64,000 nt of DNA. Origin: Polyangium sp. 6x1 (GTDB lineage Bacteria > Myxococcota_A > Polyangia > Polyangiales > Polyangiaceae). The stretch lies in the NCBI RefSeq assembly GCF_029946515.1, contig NZ_JARZHH010000008.1:124001-188000 (forward strand), read 5' to 3'. The notes under the pieces are model-generated. The model was not told the origin of the DNA. It made no database searches and worked only from the letters and a program-made list of their open reading frames with translations. Below are positions 47,610 through 54,674 of the stretch, one piece after another. The number at the start of each line of letters is the position of its first letter. The first letter of the stretch is position 1. Made by a program: the position numbers and the translations under genes.

Positions 47610-48188
47610 TCAGCATCGAATCCAGCCGAGTCCTAGCCCCGTCTCGGCCCATCGGTTTGCCAGGACGTCATGCAGAGCGCGACGACGCGCGAGCGCGCTA
47701 CCGTCCTCCTCGTTCATCCTGTCCGCATCCGCAGCCGCCTCGGCCTCGATCGCCTCAACGACACATTGATCGAGCGCCTGCCGCGCGAGCTCGACGCCGG
47801 CACCTCCCGCGCACGCGCCGAGGATCACACGCGCGAGCCAGCCCGCGGCGGCCTCAGCCTCGCCCTCGACAACCCGCCGCAGCGCGCACTGGCGATCACG
47901 TGCATCGCGCGGCTCTGCCTCGAGCAGCTTGCGCCCGCTCGCGGCCCATCCCTCGCCGTGGATCCGCGCGCGCAGAAAGACCCACGCCCAGACGCCCGGC
48001 CAGGCTTCCGCCTCGACCACGCTGCCCGCCATCATGGTCTCACCGAGGACACCGACCACGCGCAGCGCATCCGAGCCGAGCGCCGGCCACGTCCGGACGA
48101 TGCCGCCCACGTACTCGAGCGCGTGCCGCACGGCGAGGAAGCGCGGATCGGTCATGCGCGTCTGCTGTCTCGTGTCAACGGGCATCAT
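47610..48188 (-). CDS. Hypothetical element protein
   Basis: A 192-aa protein of unknown function, mostly helical and Ala/Glu-rich (ALRRVVEGEAEAAAGWLARV, DQCVVEAIEAEAAADAD). There is no HTH, signal peptide or membrane span. The ATG-ATG start at 48188/48185 follows GGGAGGGCGAGGG and overlaps the 3' end of the upstream gene by 14 bp. It lies 13 bp upstream of the integrase start, so integrase, this gene and 48175-48480 form a leftward early operon. It could be an excision or control factor, but no motif supports this. Confidence 0.7.
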   Translation of the reverse strand: MMPVDTRQQTRMTDPRFLAVRHALEYVGGIVRTWPALGSDALRVVGVLGETMMAGSVVEAEAWPGVWAWVFLRARIHGEGWAASGRKLLEAEPRDARDRQCALRRVVEGEAEAAAGWLARVILGACAGGAGVELARQALDQCVVEAIEAEAAADADRMNEEDGSALARRRALHDVLANRWAETGLGLGWIRC

Positions 48189-48480
48189 GCCCTCGCCCTC
48201 CCCGCGGACGCGTCCACCGGATCCCGTGCTCGTTGGCCAGCCGCCGCGCCCTCGCGACGTCGAGATCGGTTGCCTCGTCCGCGCGCCTTCGAGGCCGGCG
48301 CGTCGGCTCCATGTATTCGCGCAGCGCCACCGCGCACGCGTGCAGCACCTCGCCCGCGTCCTCGCCGCGCAGCTCCTCCCCCAGGTGATCGAGCAGATCC
48401 CCGACCCGCCGGCCGCGCGCACGGTCCGGGTGGTCCGGTCGCTCGTGCTCCCCCTGCTCCTTATTGCTTGTCCGCTGCAT
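48175..48480 (-). CDS. Hypothetical element protein
   Basis: A 101-aa, strongly charged protein (His/Arg/Glu-rich). The middle (VGDLLDHLGEELRGEDAGEV, ACAVALREYMEP) is helical, and the C-terminus carries ATDLDVARARRLANEHGIRW, which looks like a short helix-turn-helix or MerR-like segment. AGGAAAA precedes the ATG. It is the first gene of the leftward operon and faces the operator region at 48678-48717. An excisionase (Xis-like) role would fit position and size but is unproven. Confidence 0.6.
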   Translation of the reverse strand: MQRTSNKEQGEHERPDHPDRARGRRVGDLLDHLGEELRGEDAGEVLHACAVALREYMEPTRRPRRRADEATDLDVARARRLANEHGIRWTRPRGGRGHDAR

Positions 48481-48793
48481 GGGGTTTTCCTCGTCGTCCT
48501 GGACAGATCGCTAGACGCAGCACCGCGTATCGGCGAACCGATCCGCCGGCCGCGCCCTCGTTTGTCTTACCTCGTGAATACCTGTCCGCCCGGTCGCTAG
48601 GTTTGGCCGGTACGCCGGGTTTTCCGAATGCACGCCGGTTTGCCTGGCTGGTGAATCAGCCTCGATTGCCTGGCACCCGTGCAGCAACGTCCCGACAACG
48701 TGCAGCGAAGTTGCACGGCGGCGACGGATTCGTCAAGAGCCCTTCGATGATTTCCCCATTGCGCCAACCGCCGAGCGACACCAGGGTCCTATC
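48481..48793. promoter_or_regulatory. Divergent early control region of the element
   Basis: This 313-bp gap lies between the leftward operon and the rightward repressor-like gene. It holds the left operator pair (48678-48717) described separately. Frames crossing it in either direction are not gene-like. Promoter boxes could not be assigned with confidence. Confidence 0.55.
48678..48717. promoter_or_regulatory. Left operator pair of the element
   Basis: CGTGCAGC occurs at 48678-48685 and at 48699-48706, 21 bp apart. The second copy continues into an inverted repeat with TTGCACG (arms CGTGCA and TGCACG, 48699-48717). On the minus strand both read GCTGCACG, the same element found twice in plus orientation at 49275-49301. 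Confidence 0.55.
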
Positions 48794-49267
48794 GTGAAAG
48801 GTCGCGAATCGGGGGCGTCCCTGAAAGATCGTGTCCGTACCGCATGGGAAGACCTCCCACCAGTCGGCCCCCGTCAACAGCCGCCGAGTTTTCGCACGCT
48901 CGAAGAGAAGCACGGGCTACCCTCGGGCATCTTTTCCCGGGTTATCAGCGGCAAGACTGCCACCCTGACTCAACGCAACGCGGAACGCATGGCGCAAGCC
49001 TTGAACGTCCCGCTTTCCTGGCTGCTCACGGGCGAAACTGAGGCACCGGCGCCACGCTCGCGCTCCCCGGAGGCCGCCCGCAACCTCGCGATCGAATGGG
49101 CGCGATGGGAGCAGATCGACGAGCGCGCTATCCAGATGGTGCAGGTAATGCCCCTCTATCCATACAGTCCGCGCGCGTGGCTTTGCATGATCGAGCTCTG
49201 CCAGGCAAACCTCCGTCTCGGGCAAGGCCCACAACAGCCGCCCGATATCGGTACGCCCGGCGCTTGA
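48794..49267 (+). CDS. HTH (Cro/C1-type) repressor-like protein
   Basis: A 157-aa protein, GTG start. A helix-turn-helix of the XRE class lies near residues 30-80: SFRTLEEKHGLPSGIFSRVI, SGKTATLTQRNAERMAQALN, VPLSWLLTGE. The C-terminal 75 residues are helical and probably dimerise; there is no LexA-type peptidase domain. It sits between the leftward integrase operon and the rightward replication genes, flanked by mirrored operator pairs, as lambda CI does. It is therefore the best candidate for the element master repressor. Confidence 0.82.
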   Translation: MKGRESGASLKDRVRTAWEDLPPVGPRQQPPSFRTLEEKHGLPSGIFSRVISGKTATLTQRNAERMAQALNVPLSWLLTGETEAPAPRSRSPEAARNLAIEWARWEQIDERAIQMVQVMPLYPYSPRAWLCMIELCQANLRLGQGPQQPPDIGTPGA

Positions 49268-49301
49268 CGACAACGCTGCACGCGTGCATCCTCGCTGCAC
49301 G
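49264..49301 (+). promoter_or_regulatory. Right operator pair overlapping a candidate early promoter
   Basis: GCTGCACG occurs at 49275-49282 and 49294-49301, 19 bp apart; the first lies in a perfect palindrome TGCACGCGTGCA (49278-49289). TTGACG at 49264-49269 and CATCCT at 49287-49292 (17-nt spacer) could be the early rightward promoter, so repressor bound here would cover it. The prim-pol gene starts at 49430. Confidence 0.5.
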
Positions 49302-49429
49302 TCGGCAGCCGCGATCCTGCATTTCGCGCCCGGCCCCGCTTCGTTGCCTTCCACGCTGACCAGCGGTCGGAATATTCGCGCGGCGATTGCTTTTCATGCC
49401 GCCGCGTAACGCTTGGCACACGAATCCCG

Positions 49430-50326
49430 ATGAACTCTTCACTCGCGCTTCGTTATGCGCGCCGCGGATGGCCCGTCTTTCCGGTTGCATGGCCCATAAT
49501 GAGCCCGCACGGGCGGCACTGCGCCTGTTACCGCGGGCCACGCTGCGACCGGGCCGCGAAGCATCCATGGGCGCCGCTCGTCCCTCATGGCCTGCGGGAC
49601 GCTTCGACCGACGCGCAGATCATCGGCCACTGGTGGTGGCGCGCTCCACTCGCGAGCGTCGGGCTTGTCCTCGGGGAGCTCGCGGGCGTCTGGGTCCTCG
49701 ATGTCGACGCTGGGGCGGGAGGGCCGGACACCCTCGCCGACCTCGAGCACGAGCACGGTCCCCTCCCCGCGACGCTCCGCGCGGAGACGGGGGGCGGGGG
49801 CTTTCACCTCTTCTTCCTCTGGCCAGGCCGGCGCGTGGTGCCGCGCGCGCATGCGCTCGGGCCCGGCGTCGATGTGCGCGGGGATGGGTCCTACGTCGTC
49901 GCCCCGCCGTCGCTGCATGCGAGCGGGCGGCGGTATCGATGGGCCGAGCCGCTGCTTCCGCTGCGCATGGCCCCGCCGTGGCTCGGTGAGCGGGTGATGG
50001 TCCCCCCTGCCCCGCCGTCGGAGCCGCCGCGCTCGGAGCTTCGGCCGCTCGCGCGGGCCTCCTTGCACGAGCGGGCCCGGGCCTACCTGCGAGCGCTCCC
50101 CCCGGCCATCAGCGGGCAGGGTGGCCACGCCGCGACGTTCCGGGCCGCGCTCGCGCTCGTCCGAGGGTTCGGGCTCGATCCCCGGGCGGCCCTCGAGCTC
50201 CTGGAGGCGGAGTACAACCCCCGATGCCAGCCCCGGTGGGATCGCCGCGCCCTGCTGCACAAGGTCGAGAGCGCGGCAGCCGCCCGGACGCCGCCCGGTT
50301 ACCTCCTCGGGGGGCGTCGAGGATGA
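49430..50326 (+). CDS. Bifunctional DNA primase/polymerase (prim-pol, AEP family)
   Basis: A 298-aa protein. The N-terminal prim-pol domain (about residues 1-185) shows ALRYARRGWPVFPVAW, the catalytic acidic pair in GVWVLDVDAG (near residue 93), GGGGFHLFFLWPG, and GVDVRGDGSYVVAPPSLHASG. The C-terminal 100 residues (AAISGQGGHAATFRAALALV-like) form the helical accessory region that often links prim-pol to a helicase. It would start replication of the element. Its stop overlaps the start of the VapE-type gene as ATGA, so primase and ATPase are translationally coupled. Confidence 0.9.
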   Translation: MNSSLALRYARRGWPVFPVAWPIMSPHGRHCACYRGPRCDRAAKHPWAPLVPHGLRDASTDAQIIGHWWWRAPLASVGLVLGELAGVWVLDVDAGAGGPDTLADLEHEHGPLPATLRAETGGGGFHLFFLWPGRRVVPRAHALGPGVDVRGDGSYVVAPPSLHASGRRYRWAEPLLPLRMAPPWLGERVMVPPAPPSEPPRSELRPLARASLHERARAYLRALPPAISGQGGHAATFRAALALVRGFGLDPRAALELLEAEYNPRCQPRWDRRALLHKVESAAAARTPPGYLLGGRRG

Positions 50327-51579
50327 CGGCCACGATGCCGAACGGCACGCCCGGATGGAAGGACCGGCTCGCCCTCACTTCCTCGGGGGGTATCAAGCCG
50401 ACATACGGGAATCTGTGCCTCATCCTACGGAACGTGTACGGGTTGCGGCTCGCCTACAACGAGATGCGCGCGGCGCCGTGCATTGACGGCCGCCTCTTTG
50501 GGGATGGCGACCTCGGGCGCCTCCGGGAAGACATCGAACGCCGGTTCGCGGTTGGCTTCTCAGCGGAAAACCTCGGGATGGGCGTCCGCCAGATAGCCGA
50601 AGAGCGGACCTTCCATCCGGTCCGGCAATACCTCGACGGCCTGCGCTGGGATGGGGAACTCCGGATCGCGCGGCTTCTGCCGGAGGTGTTCGGCCAGGCC
50701 GAGACGATCCTCCATCAGGCCTACCTCGTCCGGTGGTTCGTCGGGTGCGTCGCCAGGGCCATTCGGCCGGGGTGCAAGCTCGACACCGCGCTCGTCCTCG
50801 TTGGCGAGCAAGGCGAGCGCAAGAGTACGTTTTTCGAAATCTTAGGCGGCGAGTGGTTCGTGGATACCGCCGTTGACATCTCGACGCGTCAAGGACTGCT
50901 CCAGGTCGCTGCGGCCTGGATCTATGAGTGGGGCGAGCTCGAACGGGTCACGAGCAAAAAAGCGGTGTCAGAGGTCAAGGCCTTTCTTTCCTCCCGAAAA
51001 GACGTTTTCGTCCCGCCCTACGGTCGGGGTGTCGTCGAGCACGCGCGGACCACGGTCATCGTGGGGAGCACGAACGAAAACCACTTTTTGAACGATTGGA
51101 CCGGCTCCCGCCGGTTCTGGGTGCTCCCCGTCCATCGGCGCCTGAATTGGCGTGTCCTCGAGCAGTGGCGGGACCAGCTATGGGCGGAGGCCGCAGAATG
51201 GTATCTGTCCGACCACCCTTGGTGGCTCGACGACGAGGAGGAGGAAGCCCGAAAGGCGGAAGCCGCGGACTATGCCACCGAAGACTCTTGGCAGCCATTG
51301 ATCGCGAAGTGGCTCGATGAGTTCTTTCTGAAGCCGCGGGACCCCAAGCGCGACCCGAGCGACGCGCTAACCACCGCCCGGATCCTCTCCTCCGCGCTGA
51401 ACATCGAGCCCGCGAAGCACGACATGATGAGCCAACAGCGAATAGGACGGATCATGCGCGCTCTTGGGTACGTATCGATCACCCATTGGCACGGCGAATG
51501 TCGGGACAGCCGAAAGAGCTTCCGGATGTGGAAGCGCCAGGCGACAGCCGGTGAGGCCGCGCCATCCACCGACGAGTAG
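50323..51579 (+). CDS. VapE-type replicative ATPase/helicase
   Basis: A 418-aa protein of the virulence-associated E family. The P-loop is GEQGERKSTFFEILGG (near residue 168), preceded by the family segment LDGLRWDGELRIARLL and VRWFVGCVARAIRPGCKLDT. EWGELERVTSKKAVSEVKAF and STNENHFLNDWTGSRRFWVL form the Walker B/sensor region. Such proteins act as SF3-like helicases with prim-pol partners in prophages and phage satellites. The last 80 residues contain a winged-helix-like end (RIGRIMRALGYVSITHWHGE, SFRMWKRQ). A remnant of a similar tail occurs at 52.2 kb. Confidence 0.9.
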   Translation: MTATMPNGTPGWKDRLALTSSGGIKPTYGNLCLILRNVYGLRLAYNEMRAAPCIDGRLFGDGDLGRLREDIERRFAVGFSAENLGMGVRQIAEERTFHPVRQYLDGLRWDGELRIARLLPEVFGQAETILHQAYLVRWFVGCVARAIRPGCKLDTALVLVGEQGERKSTFFEILGGEWFVDTAVDISTRQGLLQVAAAWIYEWGELERVTSKKAVSEVKAFLSSRKDVFVPPYGRGVVEHARTTVIVGSTNENHFLNDWTGSRRFWVLPVHRRLNWRVLEQWRDQLWAEAAEWYLSDHPWWLDDEEEEARKAEAADYATEDSWQPLIAKWLDEFFLKPRDPKRDPSDALTTARILSSALNIEPAKHDMMSQQRIGRIMRALGYVSITHWHGECRDSRKSFRMWKRQATAGEAAPSTDE

Positions 51580-51689
51580 GTCAACATGTTCCGGAAAGCG
51601 CGATTCGAACGGTAGCCCGGCGAGATCCGACCGCGACGCTTGCGGGCCGCGGCCCCCCGCCCAATGTCAAGGTATGGACACGGGGAGGG

Positions 51690-52118
51690 ATGATGCTGAC
51701 GCTCACGCGGCTGTGCGGACTGCTGTTTCTGGGTATGCTTTCGTTTGCCGGCTGTGCCGGGTTTGCGGAGGATCCGCCGACCGACATCGGGAGCGACGAC
51801 AGCGCGGACGATTCCGCGGAGGCCCCGGAGGATCTCCAGGGGCAGGTTGGGCGCGGGCGCGCCTGCCTTTCCAATCGGGATTGCCGCGGCCCGAACTTCG
51901 TCTGCTCCACCTCGCGCGGCGATTGCCACCCGCCTCCGGGCTGCAATCCTCGGCGCGAGATCTGCCCGGCGATCTGCTACGGCGTGTGCGAGTCCGCCCG
52001 GCCTCCGCGCCCGCCCGGGGGCGAGCTCTGCGGCCGTGTGACGTGTCCCCACGGGACGACGTGCTGCAATCCGCTCATGAGCATCTGCACCCCGCCCGGC
52101 CGGGCGTGCATCCTTTGA
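51690..52118 (+). CDS. Cys-rich lipoprotein, cargo gene of the element
   Basis: A 142-aa protein with signal peptide and lipobox SFAGC (Cys at about residue 22). An acidic linker (DIGSDDSADDSAEAPEDLQG) precedes a Cys-rich module with about 14 Cys (CLSNRDCRGPNFVCSTSRGD, CNPRREICPAICYGVCE, CGRVTCPHGTTCCNP). GGGAGGGATG leads directly into the start codon. It has its own downstream terminator and follows vapE at a gap of 110 bp with a GC palindrome. A host-surface lipoprotein in a prophage is a typical moron; superinfection exclusion is one possibility. It resembles the chromosomal lipoprotein at 41.9 kb in style. Confidence 0.82.
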   Translation: MMLTLTRLCGLLFLGMLSFAGCAGFAEDPPTDIGSDDSADDSAEAPEDLQGQVGRGRACLSNRDCRGPNFVCSTSRGDCHPPPGCNPRREICPAICYGVCESARPPRPPGGELCGRVTCPHGTTCCNPLMSICTPPGRACIL

Positions 52119-52149
52119 GAGGGTGTTCCACAAGGAGTTTCGCCTGGCC

Positions 52150-52280
52150 AGTCTGGTCATGGGGAACTCTGGCGCATGGCCATCCATGAGCGCCCGAATA
52201 GCTCGCGAATGTGGAAGCGACGGGAGACAGCCGCCGAGGTCACGCCACACGCCAAGGAATTGCCCAGACCAACTCAGAAC
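52150..52280 (+). pseudogene. Remnant of a VapE-type C-terminal tail
   Basis: The frame containing ATG 52176 reads SSRMWKRRETAAEVTPHAKE, matching the vapE end SFRMWKRQATAGEAAPSTDE. The DNA around ATGTGGAAGCG is roughly three-quarters identical over about 60 bp (51515-51575 versus 52195-52255). No start or upstream gene body is present. It looks like a piece left by recombination between vapE variants that brought in the lipoprotein gene. Confidence 0.4.
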
Positions 52281-52282
52281 GA

Positions 52283-52315
52283 AGCCCCCGCGGAGGAACC
52301 CCGCGGGGGCTTTTT
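52283..52315 (+). terminator. Rho-independent terminator behind the cargo lipoprotein
   Basis: AGCCCCCGCGG pairs with CCGCGGGGGCT around a 7-nt loop and runs into five T. This is the best intrinsic terminator in the element. It ends transcription of the early/cargo region about 165 bp after the lipoprotein stop. Confidence 0.88.
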
Positions 52316-52393
52316 CGTTTTTCTCGTGCTACGTGAGGCCTCGGTGGTGTGTCGGCAGGGGGTGCCGTCACCGGGGGGCCGGGCTCAATCTGC

Positions 52394-52840
52394 CTATACC
52401 CCCCCAGAACCCGCCGACACCGCCGACACCGCCGACACCCCCTCGGATCTGGCTCGATTGTTGGACCGCGGGATGGGTCGGCGGGCGGCACCGTGGCCAA
52501 CCTGGGGCACCGTTGCGGCCTGGAGCTCCGCGAGCAGGTCCCGCTCGTAGAGCCCTGCCAATCCCCGGCCCTCCCGCCTCTCCACGAGCGCCGCTAGTTC
52601 CTGCTCCGCCCTGCGCCACTGCTCGGCGGGCGGCGCGTGCGCGATACGCTTTGCGACGCTGAGCGGCGCGCGCAGCTCGTCGATGAGCCGGCCGATCACG
52701 GGGTGCACGTTCGCGATTCGGCGGAACGAGCACCGCGCCGCGCGCTTCAACTGGAGAACTTCGCGCAGGAGCTCGTCCGGCGTCCGCGCGACCTTGCAGG
52801 CGACCGAAAACCAGCGGGTTTTCACATCGGGAAGCGGCAT
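52394..52840 (-). CDS. Hypothetical element protein, leftward
   Basis: A 148-aa protein of unknown function. The N-terminal 100 residues look folded and helical (RWFSVACKVARTPDELLREV, LQLKRAARCSFRRIANVHPV, LIDELRAPLSVAKRIAH), and the C-terminal part ends in a low-complexity SAVSAVSAG stretch that comes from a 9-bp DNA repeat (GCCGACACC, about 52410-52440). ATG 52840 is chosen; the frame is open to 53029, which would overlap the divergent operon start. Basic character and position opposite the late operon would suit a regulator, but no HTH is evident. Confidence 0.5.
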   Translation of the reverse strand: MPLPDVKTRWFSVACKVARTPDELLREVLQLKRAARCSFRRIANVHPVIGRLIDELRAPLSVAKRIAHAPPAEQWRRAEQELAALVERREGRGLAGLYERDLLAELQAATVPQVGHGAARRPIPRSNNRARSEGVSAVSAVSAGSGGV

Positions 52841-52852
52841 ATGGGGGCCAAC

Positions 52853-52871
52853 GTATCCCGCGTCAGGATAC
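52853..52871. promoter_or_regulatory. Inverted repeat in front of the late operon
   Basis: A perfect inverted repeat with arms GTATCC and GGATAC, 7 nt apart, lies between the leftward gene (start 52840) and the rightward operon (start 52970). GAGATACATAAAA follows at 52880-52892 and could contain a -10 box. It is a candidate site for a regulator of late transcription. Confidence 0.4.
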
Positions 52872-52969
52872 AGGCAACCCGAGATACATAAAAAAGCGCC
52901 CGTTCCATCGAATGCCAACCTCCTCCCCGCGCTCACGGCGCAGCAGGGACGCGGGAGGAAACGCAGTAA

Positions 52970-53452
52970 ATGGCAACCATGGCGATGCCGGCCGTCGGGC
53001 CGGCGCAGTTGGCGCTCGTGAAGAACCAAGCCGAGATGGCCCAGGTTCGACGCGAGGCCAACGCGATCAAGAAGGAAAACGAAGCGCTCAAGGCCGACCT
53101 CGCGGTGATCTCGCGCGGCGTGCGTGACCGGGTGGGCTCGGGCCTCTCCTCGGCGATCACGGCGGGCGCGGCATTCGGTGCGGGCGTAGCCGATGGCTAT
53201 CTGGAGGCGAAGGGCTCCGACAAGGTGGGCCCCTTCAAGCTCGTTTCCGTGGCGGGCCTCGGCCTCGCGCTCGCGGGCGTGTGGCTCGACGATCCCGACT
53301 TCGCCGAGGGCGCGTCAGCGCTCGCGCGCGGCCTCGCCGCGGGTCCGCTCTATGTCTCCGGCCGGGACAATGGACGCAAGATGGCGCAGCGCGGGCAGAC
53401 CGCGCAGCCGACGCAGCCCGGGCTCGCCACAACGGCGCCGGCTCGGGTCTAG
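52970..53452 (+). CDS. Coiled-coil membrane protein, first gene of the late operon
   Basis: A 160-aa protein. GGGAGGAAA precedes the ATG. Residues 15-50 form a coiled coil (VKNQAEMAQVRREANAIKKE, NEALKADLAV). A Gly-rich hydrophobic stretch (SSAITAGAAFGAGVADGYLE) and a stronger one (KLVSVAGLGLALAGVWL) follow near residues 64-105. The C-terminus is Pro/Gln-rich. This layout suits a membrane-associated structural protein. Start of a run of plus-strand genes with gaps of a few bases or overlaps down to 63544. Confidence 0.75.
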   Translation: MATMAMPAVGPAQLALVKNQAEMAQVRREANAIKKENEALKADLAVISRGVRDRVGSGLSSAITAGAAFGAGVADGYLEAKGSDKVGPFKLVSVAGLGLALAGVWLDDPDFAEGASALARGLAAGPLYVSGRDNGRKMAQRGQTAQPTQPGLATTAPARV

Positions 53453-53455
53453 CCC

Positions 53456-54037
53456 ATGTCCGGCCGCGCCCAGCCGGACTTTTCCGGCGCCTCGGAGCTC
53501 GCCGAGTCGTTCACCCGCTTCGCCGACAAGATCATGGCGCGGCAAAACGACACGCTCGCGCAGATCTCCGGGACGCTCTTGACCTATGACAGCATGGTCA
53601 AGGGTTTGGCCGGGACCATCGGCGAGCAGGCCGCGACGATCAAGGCGCAGGGGGCCGAGATCGCAGGGCTTCAGCGCTCCGACCTCGAGCGGGCAAAGTT
53701 CGTCGCCGAGATCGAGCTCAAGCGCGAAGAGATGGCGTGCCGCGAACGGAGAAGCGCGGCGATCATCGGCACGCTTCGCGAGGTGGGGGGCTCGGTCGTG
53801 CAGCAGGTCGTCGCGGGGCGAATGCTCGCCGCGGCGACGCCTGCGGCCCAACCGTCGGCGGCCATCGCGCGCCCCGAGCACGGGCGGCCCATTGCGGCGG
53901 TGCTCGCGGACATCTGGGCGCGGCTGTCCGACGAAACGATCGAACGACTGCAACAGGAAGCCGGCATCGAATTGGTGCACGAGCTTCTTACCGAAGTTTC
54001 TGGGGCGATGCCCCAGGGGGAAGAAAAGACGAGCTGA
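53456..54037 (+). CDS. Coiled-coil protein
   Basis: A 193-aa protein lacking membrane spans. Long helical/coiled-coil regions cover residues 10-110 (SELAESFTRFADKIMARQND, LAGTIGEQAATIKAQGAEIA, LERAKFVAEIELKREEMACR), followed by a Pro/Ala linker and a C-terminal helical domain (IAAVLADIWARLSDETIERL). It starts 3 bp after the previous stop and its stop shares a base with the next ATG (TGATG). It is probably a structural or scaffold component; I recognise no family. Confidence 0.75.
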   Translation: MSGRAQPDFSGASELAESFTRFADKIMARQNDTLAQISGTLLTYDSMVKGLAGTIGEQAATIKAQGAEIAGLQRSDLERAKFVAEIELKREEMACRERRSAAIIGTLREVGGSVVQQVVAGRMLAAATPAAQPSAAIARPEHGRPIAAVLADIWARLSDETIERLQQEAGIELVHELLTEVSGAMPQGEEKTS

Positions 54038-54666
54038 TGGATATCCTGGACGAGCTGACCGAGGGGACCAAGCGGATCAAGATGAAGCTGACGAAGAAGG
54101 TGCCCGCGCCCCTTCGGAAGCCTGCGGCGCCGGTCAATCCGGTCGTCGATCGGTCGATCGGCGCGTTCCTCGGGGCCATGGCGCAGAAGTCCGCGGAGGA
54201 GAACGCGCGCCCGAACAAGGCGTACAGCCTGATTCCCTCCGATCCGACCGCGGTCATCAACTCGGGCGCGACGGCCACGGCAACCTTCACGCTGCCCGAC
54301 GACGCTTACCTGGTGTACTGGTCCGCGGTCGACGCGGACGCGACGAACTTTCTTTTGACGTCGCTCAAAGTGGCGGGCTATGACGTCGTGGGCGGCTCGC
54401 CGATCAACCTCGCGAGCTTCCTCGCGAACGTCAATCGCTGCGATCGCCCGGGCCCCCTGACGGGCCGCGTGTTCCAGAGCGGCACGACCGTGGAGGCCAC
54501 GGTCCGCAACATCCAGTCCACGCCGCAGCTCTTCCACGGGCTGACGGTCTGGTGCATCTCGACCGACTGCCAGAGCACGCAGAAGGGCCGCCCGGCGCCG
54601 TCGGTGCTCTCGTTCGCCTCGATGGCGCGCTCCATCAAGGGCCTCGGCTCGCGCATTCGCAAGTAG
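54037..54666 (+). CDS. Beta-rich protein, candidate capsid protein
   Basis: A 209-aa protein. A basic N-terminal arm of about 40 residues (TKRIKMKLTKKVPAPLRKPA) is followed by a beta-sandwich-like domain: SGATATATFTLPDDAYLVYW, NFLLTSLKVAGYDVVGGSPI, NLASFLANVNRC, GRVFQSGTTVEATVRNIQST and LFHGLTVWCIST. An arginine/lysine arm plus a single compact beta domain is how many small-virus coat proteins are built. Position after coiled-coil genes and before a protease-like gene fits a virion operon. No detectable HK97 features (E-loop, long spine helix). Coat function is inference. Confidence 0.7.
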   Translation: MDILDELTEGTKRIKMKLTKKVPAPLRKPAAPVNPVVDRSIGAFLGAMAQKSAEENARPNKAYSLIPSDPTAVINSGATATATFTLPDDAYLVYWSAVDADATNFLLTSLKVAGYDVVGGSPINLASFLANVNRCDRPGPLTGRVFQSGTTVEATVRNIQSTPQLFHGLTVWCISTDCQSTQKGRPAPSVLSFASMARSIKGLGSRIRK

Positions 54667-54674
54667 GGCCCGCG

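Noticed and set aside
50323-51579. VapE as evidence for a phage satellite (PICI-like) element
   Set aside because: Prim-pol plus VapE is also found in prophages, and the long operon with structural-looking genes is unlike a satellite.
54037-54666. HK97-type major capsid
   Set aside because: Too short, beta-rich throughout, no spine helix or E-loop pattern, and no neighbouring portal or protease genes.
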